64,000 nt of DNA from positions 149,261,559-149,325,558 of the forward strand of contig CP136066.1 in NCBI GenBank assembly GCA_032622095.1, read 5' to 3'. Positions 34,614 through 46,647 of this stretch are shown here, in pieces. The notes beneath the pieces are model-generated. The model was not told the origin of the DNA, searched no databases, and worked only from the letters and a program-made list of their open reading frames with translations. A program made the position numbers and the translations under genes. Source of the stretch: Siphonodentalium dalli. Lineage: Eukaryota; Mollusca; Scaphopoda; Gadilida; Siphonodentaliidae. Every line of letters begins with the position of its first letter. Positions within the stretch are counted from its first letter, which is position 1.

Positions 34614-35045
34614 TGTACCATAGTGGAATGTCGGGGTTAATATTGGCCTGAAAGTCTGTGTAGAGTATGTTAATAGAACCAATTACAAACTAATCAATAA
34701 GTGTGTGGGAACAGATCTATGTCACGTGGAAACAGTTTTACTGGTCTGAAATTATAGCGTATCATATTGTTCGCGCCAGGTCATGTGACTTGGAAAACAA
34801 GTTGGAATAAAATCCTATGCGGGTGTTCGGCCGGCGCTTTTTGATCGTACGTTCTTGAAGTGACCGATTAGCCCCACGACAGACTTTCAGGCGGAATCTC
34901 AACCTTCTAGCTTTGTGGAAATTTGTTGTGGTATTCATATATCCATGCATTCTTTGCTGTTCTAATAAAAGACTGTGTATCTTTAAAACTGTGTCTGAAC
35001 CAGAGTCCCAACGTGGAGAGACGATCGACGGCCGACTATAGGACA
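34614..35045 (+). repeat. Candidate 3' LTR preceded by a polypurine tract
   Basis: GAAAAAAAGGGAGG at 34598-34611 is a polypurine tract. The unit after it starts TGTACCATAG and ends CTATAGGACA, near-complementary ends with the TG...CA rule. AATAAAA at 34974-34980 is well placed for the end of an R region. No second copy is visible, so this is a solo or broken element. A 97-codon minus-strand frame inside it is considered spurious. Confidence 0.5.
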
Positions 35046-35089
35046 GATGTTCCATTATGGCTCCGTACGTGCTGGATTCTTAGAACTTT

Positions 35090-35790
35090 ATGATTTTTCT
35101 TATCCAGGTAGCTGAGATGAGTATAACTGATCGACATCACGAACAAAACAAAAACGTCATTAATGAATGGTTGTACTCGATTCGCAGCTCCGGAAATCTT
35201 CGAAGCTGATCACTCATTACAGTCTACAAGCAACGTCCATTCCATTGAACTGTCAGAGTAATTCGGCACATCTTTTCAGTTAATTTTCCACCTTGAATTG
35301 ACTCGATTCAATGAGCCGGCCACTCACTCACTCGATTCTCTGTTCTATTCACAGCGGAAGCGTGTAAGGTTTCATCATGACTGCATACGTTTCTTATCCA
35401 GATACCTGGCATTACTGCGAATATGAGTCTGACATGATCGACATCACGAACTTACACTAACAGTAACGTTACACTGCATCGTCATTAATCAATGGGTGCA
35501 CTCGATTCGCACATGTTTACCGCGTAGGAACTCATTTTCGTGAGTCACGTCATTTAGTCTAATCGATGATGTCTGCAAGCAACGCTCATTCCATTGAAAT
35601 GGGTCAGTAATTCAGCTCATCTATTCAGTTCATTTTCCACCTTGAATCGACTCAGTCACCTACTCACTGTCTATCATTCATCATGTTTATGACTCACTCA
35701 GCCATCGACTCAGTGTGACGTAGAGTTTAATTATATAGACTGGCCCTATTCGCAGTGTTAAACTTCCACCAATCTGTCAACTTTATCTAT
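35090..35790 (+). repeat. ~350-bp tandem duplication, diverged
   Basis: GATCGACATCACGAAC occurs near 35131 and 35438. CAAGCAACG(T/C)(C/T)CATTCCATTGAA occurs near 35228 and 35577, and CATTTTCCACCTTGAATC-type text near 35284 and 35631. The order is the same in both units, with indels. Confidence 0.8.
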
Positions 35791-37404
35791 CGTCAGAGGT
35801 CAAATTGGAAGCAGAATCGACGGCGATAGTGTTTTCGAACATCGAACGTATTGATGTTTAGGTGATCTGCGTTGGCCGGATAAAGCTAAATGCTCGAACA
35901 GACCTGAAATATGCATAACGAATAAGCTGCGAAATATTCAGGAATATCAGCATATAACGCTAGATCGGCTAAATATGTTCTGACAAACTTGTCGTCCATC
36001 TTCGTGATCAGCGACAAGAAGAGACACCCATCTCATTGGTTAAAAAATGCCACGTGCTAGAGCATGTTGTCACAGAGAAGCCATTTGATTGGTCTAAACA
36101 GTTTACTACGAAAATTAGTTTTAACAACACATTGTCTTTCAGTGGTTTATGGCGGGAAATTGACTAAACTTCTACAGGATAATGGTCAAAATCTAACTAG
36201 AAAAATGTTGACTTTATGAAATTAACTAAATGTTATTTAGAGGGCATGTGTGATATTCTAGTAATTACTGCTGCACACTAGTCTAGTTGATAACCAGTTT
36301 TCGGCCTCATCTGTGGCAACAGTCGTCAGCTGTATATGTCTGCAACCGGTTCATTACTCTCAGCGCACACCATTTACAACAGTAACTGTTGTAATATTGC
36401 GCTGGGATGTATTATGTCCCTTTATGGTGGTCACGTGATTAACCGCATGCACTACTGTAGGTAAGCCGACATTTACTATGGATTTTATTCTACTTCAAGT
36501 CAGAAATTTCGGGCCGTATTCTGGTAAGTTTACTTATATATGATCGTAATTTGACATACAACTAATTTGCTCCAAGATTTTCGAGTGATCGATTAGTAAT
36601 TTATTGATATCTCGTTCAACAGTGTTCAAAACACCGCCGTTTTTTGTTTCAATCAAGATTTTTCGACTTTTCCCAATTTGAAAGTAAACATGTTGAATGA
36701 GACTAACAACAGGACTGGACTACCTGCACGAAGACGACCCACTCAAACTCAGTTGCGGTAGTTTCTGACCAAAAATTAGCTTTAGTGACAAATTTTATCC
36801 AAACAGTGGTGTTTGGGACAACTTCAACAACTTTCATTCTTTGCGATATCTTTGACTGCGATAAATCACAAAAAAAATTGCGACACATACATTTACGATC
36901 GCAAAGGTATACATTATGTTAATTTGTTTGTGATTATCGCAAAGTATTTTAAATTTTTATCGCAAAGATGTTTCCAATTTTATTTAATCTATTATATAAA
37001 ATTGCAAATATGTTTGCAATTTATCGTGAATAAGTTTGTGGATGTTTGCGATTTATTTTGCAAAGTATTTTGCGATCTATCGTAAAGTTGTATGCAATTT
37101 ATCAACATAAACAATGCACATGAATTTGTACATACATGTTTGGAAAGCGACAAGAGGGTTTTCAAAACTTGAACCAAAATTTGGGGGGGGGGTGTGATGT
37201 ACCACCTTTTTGTCCATAGTAATAAGTATACAATATTAAACCAATGGAAGTGCTTTGTTTCTGGGTCAATAAGAATGGCTGCATAATTAAGGAGTTACTA
37301 GTACATGTACATGTCTACTGGTATATATTTTTGTATATGGTATATGTTTAAATTGTAGTTTAATATATCAGTGTATATGTACATTGTATGTTGTGCATTA
37401 TTCG
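35791..37404. other. No gene recognised
   Basis: Repeated TTTGCGAT / ATCGCAAAG words cluster at 36835-37090 and create mirror-like open frames on both strands. A G-run lies at 37182-37191. Confidence 0.45.
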
Positions 37405-37410
37405 GGGGGG

Positions 37411-37715
37411 GGAGTTCAGTGGTCCAATGAGCATGGCACCGGTCACCAAGCTGTAGTACCTCAGATCGTGACAGACGGGTTCGAATCCTATGTGGCGACC
37501 AGCCGCGATCTGCTAGTATGCTCCAACTTCCTGTCTGAAGAAAACTTTCTGATTATCAGTGGTTTACATATGATATGTGCAGACGGTGCATCGTGACTGT
37601 CTATTGTTGGTGACTAACCGTAGACCACATGGTTTCCACCACCAACAAATGATCTGGCCTCATTGTTATATCGCCTTAGTTGTGGAAAGCGACACAAAAC
37701 TGAAAATAAATAAAT
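37411..37715 (+). mobile_element. tRNA-derived SINE
   Basis: An A-box-like GTTCAGTGGTCCAA at 37414 and a perfect-looking B box GGGTTCGAATCC at 37477-37488 are ~60 bp apart, as in RNA polymerase III promoters. A non-tRNA body follows. The tail CGACACAAAACTGAAAATAA then ATAAATG ends near 37715 and has the form of a LINE-like 3' end with a short simple repeat. Confidence 0.72.
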
Positions 37716-38516
37716 GTGTATTAGAAAATACTCAATGTTCATGATATTGCTACTGCCTTTCATTTTTTTGGGGGTTTTACATCGCTTCCTAAAATGAAGC
37801 GATATCACAGCAAAGCCAGATAAATTGTTGGTACCGGTAGGTGGAAACCATGCGTGGCATGTGTGCTACACTTAGTCATGTATAATTCAGTAATGTTTTT
37901 TTTATTTAAGTAATTTATGCACTGTCTGCTCGCATGTAAACCACCGACCATCATGCAGGTGAAGTTAGCCCGTGTTTCCTGTTAATATCCCCATGTTATT
38001 TATACTGGCAATTAGATGAAGGCAGCCTGTGTTTCCTCTGTCCTTCCCATGTTATTATAATTAGATGGAGGTATAGTCAGTGTTTCCTCTGTTCCTCCCA
38101 TGTTATTATCATATTATGCCTACGGGGGTCGGGGGCATATACGGTAGTCAAGGGCTCTGTCTGTCCTAGCATATCACCTTGTAATTTGGCTGTTAATTAT
38201 CAGAGTTTGTTATCTTTTGGCATGGTGAAAGTACAGGTTGTTACCCACATTAATTAGGCTAATTATTCAAGGCATGTACGGTAACTTTGTTCCATAATTC
38301 TGTTGTATGAGAAAGGTCGATTTCATGACAATTAGGCAATGGAAATTGACTTTTTATCTATAATTGTAGATGTAATTGCAGACATTGAGCACATTTGGAC
38401 CTGGTGGATCACACCCATCCTCAAGCTACTTATGTCATTTATTGGCATTTGTTTCTAAGGTGGAGGGGTAGATAGGCTTGAGCCCCACCACAGTTCAATT
38501 CACAACAGGTTCTCGG
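37716..38516. other. No gene; short repeats at 37965-38115
   Basis: GTGTTTCCT and CCCATGTTATT recur about three times at 50-57 bp spacing between 37965 and 38115. Nothing else is recognised. Confidence 0.45.
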
Positions 38517-38519
38517 CTT

Positions 38520-38735
38520 TGTAAATGTCGGATTACATTGGCCATGTAATTTTACGATTAAACCATAAATTCACATTACGATGCTGTCGTAATTTTACGA
38601 TAGTTTCTGATGGTCCAATTGCTGCCAACAATTTCTGTCGTAGTATTAAATTACGTTGATCTCATAATTTTATGACAGTTACTGATGGTCTCATTGCTGC
38701 CAACAGTTTCTGTCATAATATTACGATGAAATTGT
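38520..38735 (+). repeat. 75-bp tandem repeat, two clear units
   Basis: CGTAATTTTACGATAGTTTC, then TGATGGTCCAATTGCTGCCA (38608) match CATAATTTTATGACAGTTAC, then TGATGGTCTCATTGCTGCCA (38683). TACGA/TCGTA words make each unit partly palindromic. Confidence 0.82.
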
Positions 38736-40078
38736 TTTGAGTGTAGTAATGTGATGAAATTTTGCACTAATACAATGCAACAAAATAGTCACCTAAACAA
38801 GTTGGTCCGATCCGGATCCGAGAAAAAGAACAATTCCGTCCATTTCCTGATCCGGGTCCGGAATCCGAGTTAAAGTTTATTCCTGCAGTCATGCTGAAAT
38901 ATTCCAAAGCACACAGGCTCACACACGCCAGATACAAACACGACCACCAAGATCAACAAGCGTTAAATGACGTGTTTCACCACCGAATATATGAGGGTAA
39001 AATGCCCCAGACCCCAGATTTACAGGACTTAATTAGGAATTTTTGTGTCTTTAGCGCTAAGCCTAAATACTAATGCTTAGATGGATCGTGGGTATGGCAA
39101 ACCATATATTGCCGTGATCAGCAGTGAATTTATATTCACAGGAGGGTCATAGATGACCTTCGGGTGCCGAACTTCCTTGACAATGGTTGCTAGGGAAACA
39201 CCCGTCATTGAAAAACAGCTAGATTTTGATAAATTTTCTACTGAATGGCACTCATACAATGCTGGCTATTTTTGCTCTTTTGCACAACCTGGTGATCACC
39301 CTATGGTCAAATTTGAAGTGATTTCACCTTGTTTAAAATATTAGGCAAATGTTGGCTTGAGGAGGGGATAGTTCTGTCAATCACAGTCCAAAATCGATCC
39401 AAAAACGAAAATAGGCAATGCAAAAATAAATCACCCAGTGATCACATTCAGTGACTGATAAATAATTGACTATATTGACCAAAATCACTCAAATCGATCT
39501 AATTATATCTCACAATGAAAACAAATGAACTTCACGCACTAGAAGTCCTTTTATTGACGAACTTAGAACACAAACTTCCTCAAAACGAAATCAATTCGAA
39601 ACTGAATTCACTCCCTTTGTGCTATCTATTTATAACTTTGGGAATTCCAGTATAATGAGTGTGTACTTGTTGACGCTTTCTGCTTCAATATTGCGTTCGT
39701 TTTCAGGGGTATTATGCCTAATTGTCCGCGTAAAAGGTGTATGATACGCACAACTATAACACTTTAGACAACATTCTTGCCAAATATATGAGATTTTATT
39801 TAAAAATATACTGCCAGACATAATATCAGGCTAAAAATGAAAATGGTCGGACATTTGGCGATATGTATCGGAAAATGTCCGTGTCCGACCGACCGCTTAA
39901 ATTCAGTCATGCTTCCAATGGAATTCAGATATAATATTTTAGTTTTCTATGGCAGGGACACATAGCAGGGACACATAGAGGGATCCCCAGAGGGACCTAT
40001 ATGAATTGTGGGAGCTATTACATTATGTAGCCGTGACACAGTTCGTTTAAAAAACGGCTAAACAGGCGAACGCTTCTG
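38736..40078. other. No gene recognised
   Basis: Short frames of 60-63 codons only. None shows family features. Confidence 0.45.
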
Positions 40079-40138
40079 TCCGCTATAGCGGGCAGCGGGG
40101 TAGAATGTACATGACGTCGTGCCCGCTATAGCGGGCAG
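40079..40138. repeat. Paired palindromes CCCGCTATAGCGGG
   Basis: CCGCTATAGCGGGCAGCG occurs at 40079-40096 and 40121-40138, 42 bp apart. Each contains a perfect GC-rich inverted repeat, and TACATGACGTCGTG lies between them. A half-site CTATAGCGGGAGGCAG is at 42806. Confidence 0.8.
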
Positions 40139-40239
40139 CGAGGGTGAAAGAGTTAAATAGTAAACAGCTGAAATTCGAATTAAGAAGCTCGAATAAATCT
40201 ACAGTGGCCATTCGGAAAAGTTATTTTTCTTATAAAACT

Positions 40240-40640
40240 AACCCAAGGTTTGGTGGCCCACCAGAAATACCCCCATTTGCCCCCACCAGGGGTCACATCC
40301 GTGGGTGAATATGGCATGTGGACGATTTTTGAGAAAGATTAAGATTTCGGGGAAACTAATCCCATGACTGCGTCGCCTGCGAAAAATATCCCATATAAAT
40401 CCCACTGCCCCGTGTCCCACCCAATGGGGTCACCTCGAGGGGGGGGTGAAAAATTCCTTTGGGATAATTAAAAAACCGGTAAAGATTTCGGGTAAACTAA
40501 GCCCCATACTGCCCATAGTTGGATGACCCATCCAAAATATTCCCTATAGAAACGCCATACCCCTCCGTTATCGGAGTTCATTCACGTGCACCCTCTCGAG
40601 GGTTTACCTCTTGGGGTGGCGGTGTTCACACGTTATGACA
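40240..40640 (-). repeat. Satellite family as at 1-690, inverted orientation
   Basis: AAGATTTCGGGTAAACTAA and AAGATTTCGGGGAAACTAA are complementary to the ATTGACCGAAATCCTTAC boxes of the first array. TTCCCTATAGAAACG complements the GTTTCTATGGG boxes. At least three units are visible. Confidence 0.75.
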
Positions 40641-40990
40641 ACGTAACTACACGTGCTACGTCAAATAAATCAGTTTTTTTACCTCGAATATTCGATATAT
40701 TATCTTGAATTATTGACTGCATATCTCGTATATTGGACTTTTAACAACATTTAGCTGGCACCACATGGCTTCCGTGCGATTGGGTACACGGAGAGAATAT
40801 GCACTCGTTAGGTTCCATTGAAGTTAATAAATAATGTGAATGATATAAAGTAATCCTATTTCGTAATTTATCTAAGTATATAAATATAAGTAATAAACTG
40901 CAGCTTAATCGTAATCATGGGTTTTGATCGCGATAAGCAATCAGCAAATTCCTCATAAACCCCTTTGGAATCGTTCTTAACGCTACTGGC
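40641..40990. other. AT-rich spacer, nothing recognised
   Basis: No gene or repeat is seen. Confidence 0.4.
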
Positions 40991-41503
40991 ATGGAATATG
41001 AATTGCTTCGGAAAGAAGACTTCTATAAAACAGTTTTGCCAACTGGAACAGACCAGAAAAGGGAATGTGGCACAGCATCGGATATTGATGACATCATTTA
41101 TATAATAGCTTGTTATTGGGACACCTTATCCTCACATGGGGGCGTGGTCAAAAGAGGGGAAAGGTTTGGAATGTGTGACTTATATACACCTAAATATGGC
41201 ATACCCTCAAGTGTGAGATTTCAAATTTACAAACAATATTTTATTCAAAACGTAATAATTAACTCAACAATTACATCATATTACATATTTGGGTTTGGCA
41301 TGAATAACGGACTTGACTGGAACACAGTGTATTGTGTATGCTATTATGTGTCAATTTGGTATACAGCATCTAATTTAATTGAACTATACCCTACCTGTAT
41401 ATGCCATAATAGCCTAAAATCACAACTACGAGAATATAACTTTGTTGTCAGTTTTTGTCGAATGGGATTATTTACCGTGTTACAGTTATCACAAGCAGGG
41501 TGA
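40991..41503 (+). CDS. Unassigned 170-codon ORF
   Basis: The longest open frame not explained by a repeat or transposon. The product starts MEYELLRKEDFYKTVLP, is charged at the amino end, and becomes tyrosine-, cysteine- and isoleucine-rich (YCVCYYVSIWYTASN) towards the carboxyl end. It has no signal peptide and no motif I recognise. In AT-rich DNA a frame this long is unusual but not impossible by chance in 64 kb. It could be a single-exon gene, an exon extended by read-through, or noise. Confidence 0.25.
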   Translation: MEYELLRKEDFYKTVLPTGTDQKRECGTASDIDDIIYIIACYWDTLSSHGGVVKRGERFGMCDLYTPKYGIPSSVRFQIYKQYFIQNVIINSTITSYYIFGFGMNNGLDWNTVYCVCYYVSIWYTASNLIELYPTCICHNSLKSQLREYNFVVSFCRMGLFTVLQLSQAG

Positions 41504-44128
41504 CCAGGCGTTCCACATGTTAAAGTGATTTGGGACATTCCGCTGAGGAATTTTTAGAGGAATAGAGAGTACACATGCTCAAATTAGTTATTCTCATAAA
41601 TTTTATACCCGAAATGGGCATCACACAAGATCATTCTTATACATGGACTATAAGCGCCTTGTCCGAATGATTGGCGTCTGTTTATCGCGAGTAATTAGGC
41701 CCTAGTAAAGAAGTAAATATTTAAAACTATACGCGATGTTGTATTTTACAAATGGTACAAACAACGTGGTTCGTATTCTCGACAGTAGAGGATGGTTGCC
41801 ACATTCTTCCAGATGGGACAATGTCTGAGGACTCACTTAGCAAGTTGATTCACTAAATAATCTCACAGTTTGCAACAGATGTTATATGGTTAAATGTTCT
41901 GTTTGCTAATTCGTTTTTATCAAGTTAATGCATGCCGCGACCTCGCCGTAGCTCAGAGGGGGCTACTTTTACATCTTCATCCCACACCATTACATTGCTC
42001 ATAGCATTAAATGCATCATTTCAATTTAGAGGAAATTACGCAACCAACACGGATTTATCAATTCTGGTGCCCCTGGCTCTCAATCACCAACGTCAACAAC
42101 AGCCTGGAACCAAATCTAGATAATTATAAATTACTCAAGAATGGCGGCGAAATGTGTCTCGTCGAAGTGAGTATTCATCGAGCTTTTCATATATATATAT
42201 ATAAATAACTAGACAATACAAAAGCAAATAGCTATAGCCTTTACATGTAACTTTAATCCGAAACTTTAATCCGAGGACACAATTGGATTCCTCGTTTCGT
42301 GGAGAGTTCTGCATCTTATTAAGACTAGATTCCTTATATATTAGCGCTGATACATATGTTTGGAGAAAATCGCGACAAATTTTTTATTCACTTTTGGTGT
42401 CCCTCCCCTCCCCATCCACTGACTCGAATAGGACCACATCGGATTCGTTAAACCATGTCATTCGATTCATCGTATAAGGGAGATGACTATATATAAGTTT
42501 GTTTAGTGTACACTGGCGACTAAAGCATTTTTGTCAATTTTAGTTATCTCCCCTCATCCATGACTAGAACCGCGTGTCACCAATTTGGAATCTTTAAACC
42601 ACACAATTAGACTCCTAATTTCATGGAGAGGAAATATATATAAGGTTGGTGAAAATCAGCGACAAATATGTCATCGATTTTGTAGGCTCTCAGCCTGTTT
42701 ATGTACCTGATCCGACAACGTCACTTTTAACCATCAACATTGTCTTCCTGTTAAAACGTACCTCTGTTAGACCCCCTGTGGCCCTCTGTTTGCCCCGTTA
42801 CTTTCTATAGCGGGAGGCAGACATATATTCGTAAGTATATATATACTGGAACCGTAAAGATATGAATCGGCAGTTAACAGGTTAACAACACACGGTTAGC
42901 TTAGACCAACTCTGATATTATGAATCAGTAATTTTTGAACGGCGGATTTCTTTTGTTATGATTGCATATTGTTTCACTCGGATAAACGTAAAGTAATTAT
43001 ACACTTACTCAAATATCGTGAATAACATTCATTCAATCAATTAGCAGAAATAAATTCATATAAATACAATGTAGTCATTATATTACAATAAGTAAACATG
43101 AAAATTGAAAAATTGAAAAGGCAAATTCGTCGCATATTGCACACACATTACATGCGTCGTTCCGGTGAAAATTCATTGCAAAACGAAGATCAATACAATT
43201 AATACTAGTAAATGAGCTTATGAAAACTAGTCAAAGCACAGTATCACTCTGCATAACTTAAAATTAGTTATACTATTCTGTATAAACCAATAATTCAAGG
43301 AATCTCTCACTTCGTTAAAATCCTTCGATGGGAAAGAAATTTTCACCAGTTGGAACGAAAATATCTGCAAACGTGACGCGAATACAGTCTCAATAATTTA
43401 ACATAGCGTTTAGATGAGCAAATTATATAGTTCCATCAATCTGAAGTAAAATTGAGTTTCTGTCAATGGCGGTAAAACCTAATTTTAAGGGCGGCCAAAG
43501 CTCTTTCATCAACTGCATCGAAAGCTGGAATGGATATGAAACAAGCGTGCCTACTGTATGATTGACAATTCGCACGCTTTTCTCGTATGCTCAGTGTGAT
43601 CATAATCTATCTCAATCAAACTCACGCTTGTCCTAATTATGAACTCCGCCTTTATATCCGATATTATAGAACTAGTATAATTGTATTTGTATTATGTATA
43701 ATCATTGCAATGACCGGATCTGTACACAATGTCAATTAAGGCACTGTCTATCTGATTATATATTGTCCTCTCTTTTTTATCTATAAATTACAAATTTAAT
43801 CAATATAGAAATCAATGCAAAATACTAATATGACATATATATACAAGAGCAGGTGAGTCGACATGAAACATTTAGAGAATGGGAGTGTCAGATCAGAAAA
43901 GGAGAGATAAATCAGGGAGAAAATTGTAAGGCAAATAGTGTGAAATCGATACAATAAGTAGAAATTTTACAAATTGTGTCTGTCATGTATGCGATCCCAA
44001 CAAGAGCATAATATGTGATACTATCAACAGTTTTTTATCAGGTGAGATGTGTGAATATACATTTATACAATAATTATATCTATAAGAAAAGATCCAATAT
44101 TGTTTTCTTGTTCTGACATATAGTTTAA
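41504..44128. other. Gene-poor AT-rich stretch
   Basis: Two short related segments (42240-42310 and 42590-42640, both with TTTCRTGGAGAG and ATTAGACTCC/ATTGGATTCC) hint at an old duplication. No gene is recognised. A short A-box-like GTAGCTCAGAGGG at 41949 lacks a B box. Confidence 0.45.
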
Positions 44129-44615
44129 AGACACCTTGGCGGTGGGTATCCTGTGAAAATATATCCACCCGTCAAAAACCGCCACAAACAGAAAGAGCAT
44201 CAAAATGCAGATAGACTTTGTCCGTATACAAATAAGAAATATCGCATAAACAGTATGTTATGGTCATTTGTTTGACCATTGTTATGTAAACAAAAGCATA
44301 ACAAGTTACTTTTCTGGTGTTTGTTTATATTATGATGGTAAACATAAAGATCGTTCTTTGTTGGTGAATACCTGATATGGAATTAATAAAGAGCGTTTAT
44401 GACATTTGTGTGTGATTAGCCAGTAGCATTGTGCTGTCTTCTGTAACACAATCAGGCTCTTGCTTAGGTAAAATATAGCGGATCTTTATGATAACATGCT
44501 GTTTACGCGATGGTCATGGTATATATGAACGGAACTGTATGCGTTTTAATGTTTTTCTGTTTACAGTGTTTGGAACAAATATGAATATTTTCGACAATTA
44601 AGGCCGCACGTGCCT
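44129..44615 (+). mobile_element. MITE family B, copy 1, TTAA target duplication
   Basis: It starts AGACACCTTGGCGGTGGGTA after TTAA (44125-44128) and ends GGCCGCACGTGCCT before TTAA (44616-44619). The interior matches 56457-56974 in inverted orientation, for example GGTAAACATAAAGATCG, TGATATGGAATTAATAAAGA and CATTTGTGTGTGATTAGCCA. No coding capacity is seen. Confidence 0.82.
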
Positions 44616-44664
44616 TTAAAAAAATAGGACTGTTTCATGAAATATTGGAAAAACTTAAGATTAG

Positions 44665-44850
44665 GTTTAAAAAGGCACCCCTTTCGTGAATTTTCAAAAA
44701 AATCTCAAGTTCAAACTATCAATTAGAAGGAAAAATTCATTATTCGTGAAAAACAATGTATGCTATAGTACTACAGCACCTGTTCACCTTCACAATATGG
44801 GAGATAAGTTCTAATTATGTAAAAAATGGTTTAAAAATTATTGCATATTT
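44665..44850 (+). repeat. Dispersed repeat, copy 1 of 2
   Basis: AAAGGCACCCCTTTCGTGAA, AATTAGAAGGAAAA and CAATGTATGCTATAGTACTA match 57930-58110 in the same orientation. Confidence 0.75.
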
Positions 44851-45515
44851 TAGTTTCTTGGTGGCCAATTTCAGAACTAATTGTTTGGAAGAACAGTCAC
44901 CATTGAACAAAATAATGATAAATTAATTGGAAACGTAGTTGAATATTTATGTTTTATGCAGTTTTGGTCCTTTACACAACAAAACTAGGTCTGCACATGG
45001 CCACCAAAAAAACTAAAATATGCAATGAAAAATGTTTTATTTATTTCCTCGCAGACATTCATGATTTAAGATTGTAAACTGATCGCATACCCCAGTTGGG
45101 TTCATAAGTTAGATAATGCAGTGTGTTTGTTAAAAAATATTCCCTGTCAACCTCTCCAACAACCAGCCTTGAAAATTCTTGTTTTGTTTAAACCACTTCT
45201 TTTCATTATTATAATGTATCTATCATATCGTGAGGGTGAACATGTGTTAGAGTACTATATCATACAATTGTTATAGAGGATAATAACTGTCCACTTCAAA
45301 TTGATAGTTTGACATTGAGATTGTTTTAACATTCATGAAACAGAATTAGAATCTGACTCCTTAAGTGTTACATTTATCTTAATCATTACCAGTCTGTCAC
45401 AACAGTCTTGAGTATTTTGTATAAAGACATAGGTTCTTTATCTGCGTTATAATAAGATTCTAATTCTGTTTCAAGCTCATTCAAATTTGGCGTAATTCCC
45501 CTCATGTTTTATTTA
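44851..45515. other. No gene recognised
   Basis: AT-rich. Nothing is seen besides diverged repeat margins. Confidence 0.4.
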
Positions 45516-46230
45516 TCTCATATATATTTTGAAGACCTCTGTTTGTCTGTTTGTCTGTCTGTCTGTCATTTATACAAATCTACGATTCTCGACCGATCGG
45601 GACGAAACTTGGTACGTGTGTGTAGTTTGACCAGGCGGTCGTCGTTGTCGTATTGGCGAGCCCATGCGACACCCATGCAGCGCATGCGCAGACGAGATAT
45701 CGGAAACGGGTGGAGCTATCGACTTGAAATTTGCTATGTGAATGTATCTTGCCCCGGATACGAATTTTATCGGGTCGCCGAGCTCGTGCGACGCAAGCTT
45801 CGCGCATGCGCAGACCAGATCTCGGAAACGGGTGAAGCTATCGACTTGAAATTTGCTATGTGAATGTATCTTGCCCCGGATACGAATTTTATCGGGTCGC
45901 CGAGCCCGTGCGACGGAAACGGGTGGAGCTGTCGACTTGAAATTTGGTATGTGAATGTATCTTTCGCCGAATACGAATTTTATCGGGTCGCCGAGCCCGT
46001 GCGACGCAAGCTTCGCGCATGCGCAGACGAGATCTCGGAAACGGGTGGAGCTATCGACTTGAAATTTGGTATGTGAATGTATCTGGCCCCGGATACGAAT
46101 TTTATCGGGTCGCCGAGCCCGTGCGACGCCAGCTTCGGGCATGCGCAGACCAGATCTCGGAAACGGGTGGAGCTATCGACTTGAAATTTTGTTTTTGAAT
46201 AGCCCGGACAACGTCGGGCTCATCGGCTAG
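45516..46230 (+). mobile_element. Non-autonomous Helitron, 715 bp, with 122-bp internal tandem repeats
   Basis: The 5' end is A/TCTCATATATATTTTG followed by a GTCTGT-rich tract. The 3' end is a hairpin in GCCCGGACAACGTCGGGC, ten bases, then CTAG/T: the TC...hairpin-CTRR structure and A/T target of Helitrons. Inside, ATCGACTTGAAATTTG boxes occur at spacings of 122, 91, 122 and 122 bp (from 45718). The 190-codon minus-strand frame across this array is an artefact. No Rep/helicase is encoded. Confidence 0.85.
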
Positions 46231-46647
46231 TCTAATATATATTTTGGGACTTCTGTCTGTTTGTTTGTTGTTTGTCTGTTAGCTATGGCCGGGAAAACAG
46301 TCGGACGGATTGAGCCCAAACTTCATATCTAAGGGTAAAATCACAGATGGAATGTCATCGCACCGCTTCTGATAACGTCAGAGCACTCATTCTCCAATCC
46401 CCCGCCATAGCAATGGGTAGTTAATGGGTTAATCGCGTGATAGTCAAAGAGCGTTCGTATCCGCAGTGTCGTTGATAAAGAACGTGTCTGTGTCCAGACA
46501 TGAGCGTGTTGTGTCTGTGTACAGAGATGAGCGTGTTGTGTGATTCTGTGTTCGTACTTAGGGGTACCTGGGAATGGGGGAGATTTTCATCGGGTCAGTT
46601 TTTCCGCCCGAGGTGACCTTCACCTTGAAACGGGTACCCACAAATGA
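46231..46647 (+). mobile_element. Helitron-like element, 3' end missing, abutting the previous one
   Basis: It begins TCTAATATATATTTTGGGAC directly after the CTAG of the first element. The TTCTGTCTG tract and GCTATGGCCGGGAAAACAG follow. No hairpin-CTAG end is found before the third element starts at 46648, so the 3' end was lost or replaced. Confidence 0.7.

Noticed and set aside
41941-41975. tRNA-like start GCCGTAGCTCAGAGGGGG
   Set aside because: It resembles an A box, but no B box or cloverleaf follows within tRNA distance.
45570-46142. 190-codon minus-strand ORF with repeated arginine-rich motif
   Set aside because: It lies in the 122-bp tandem repeats of a Helitron; overlapping long frames on both strands show the openness comes from the repeat.
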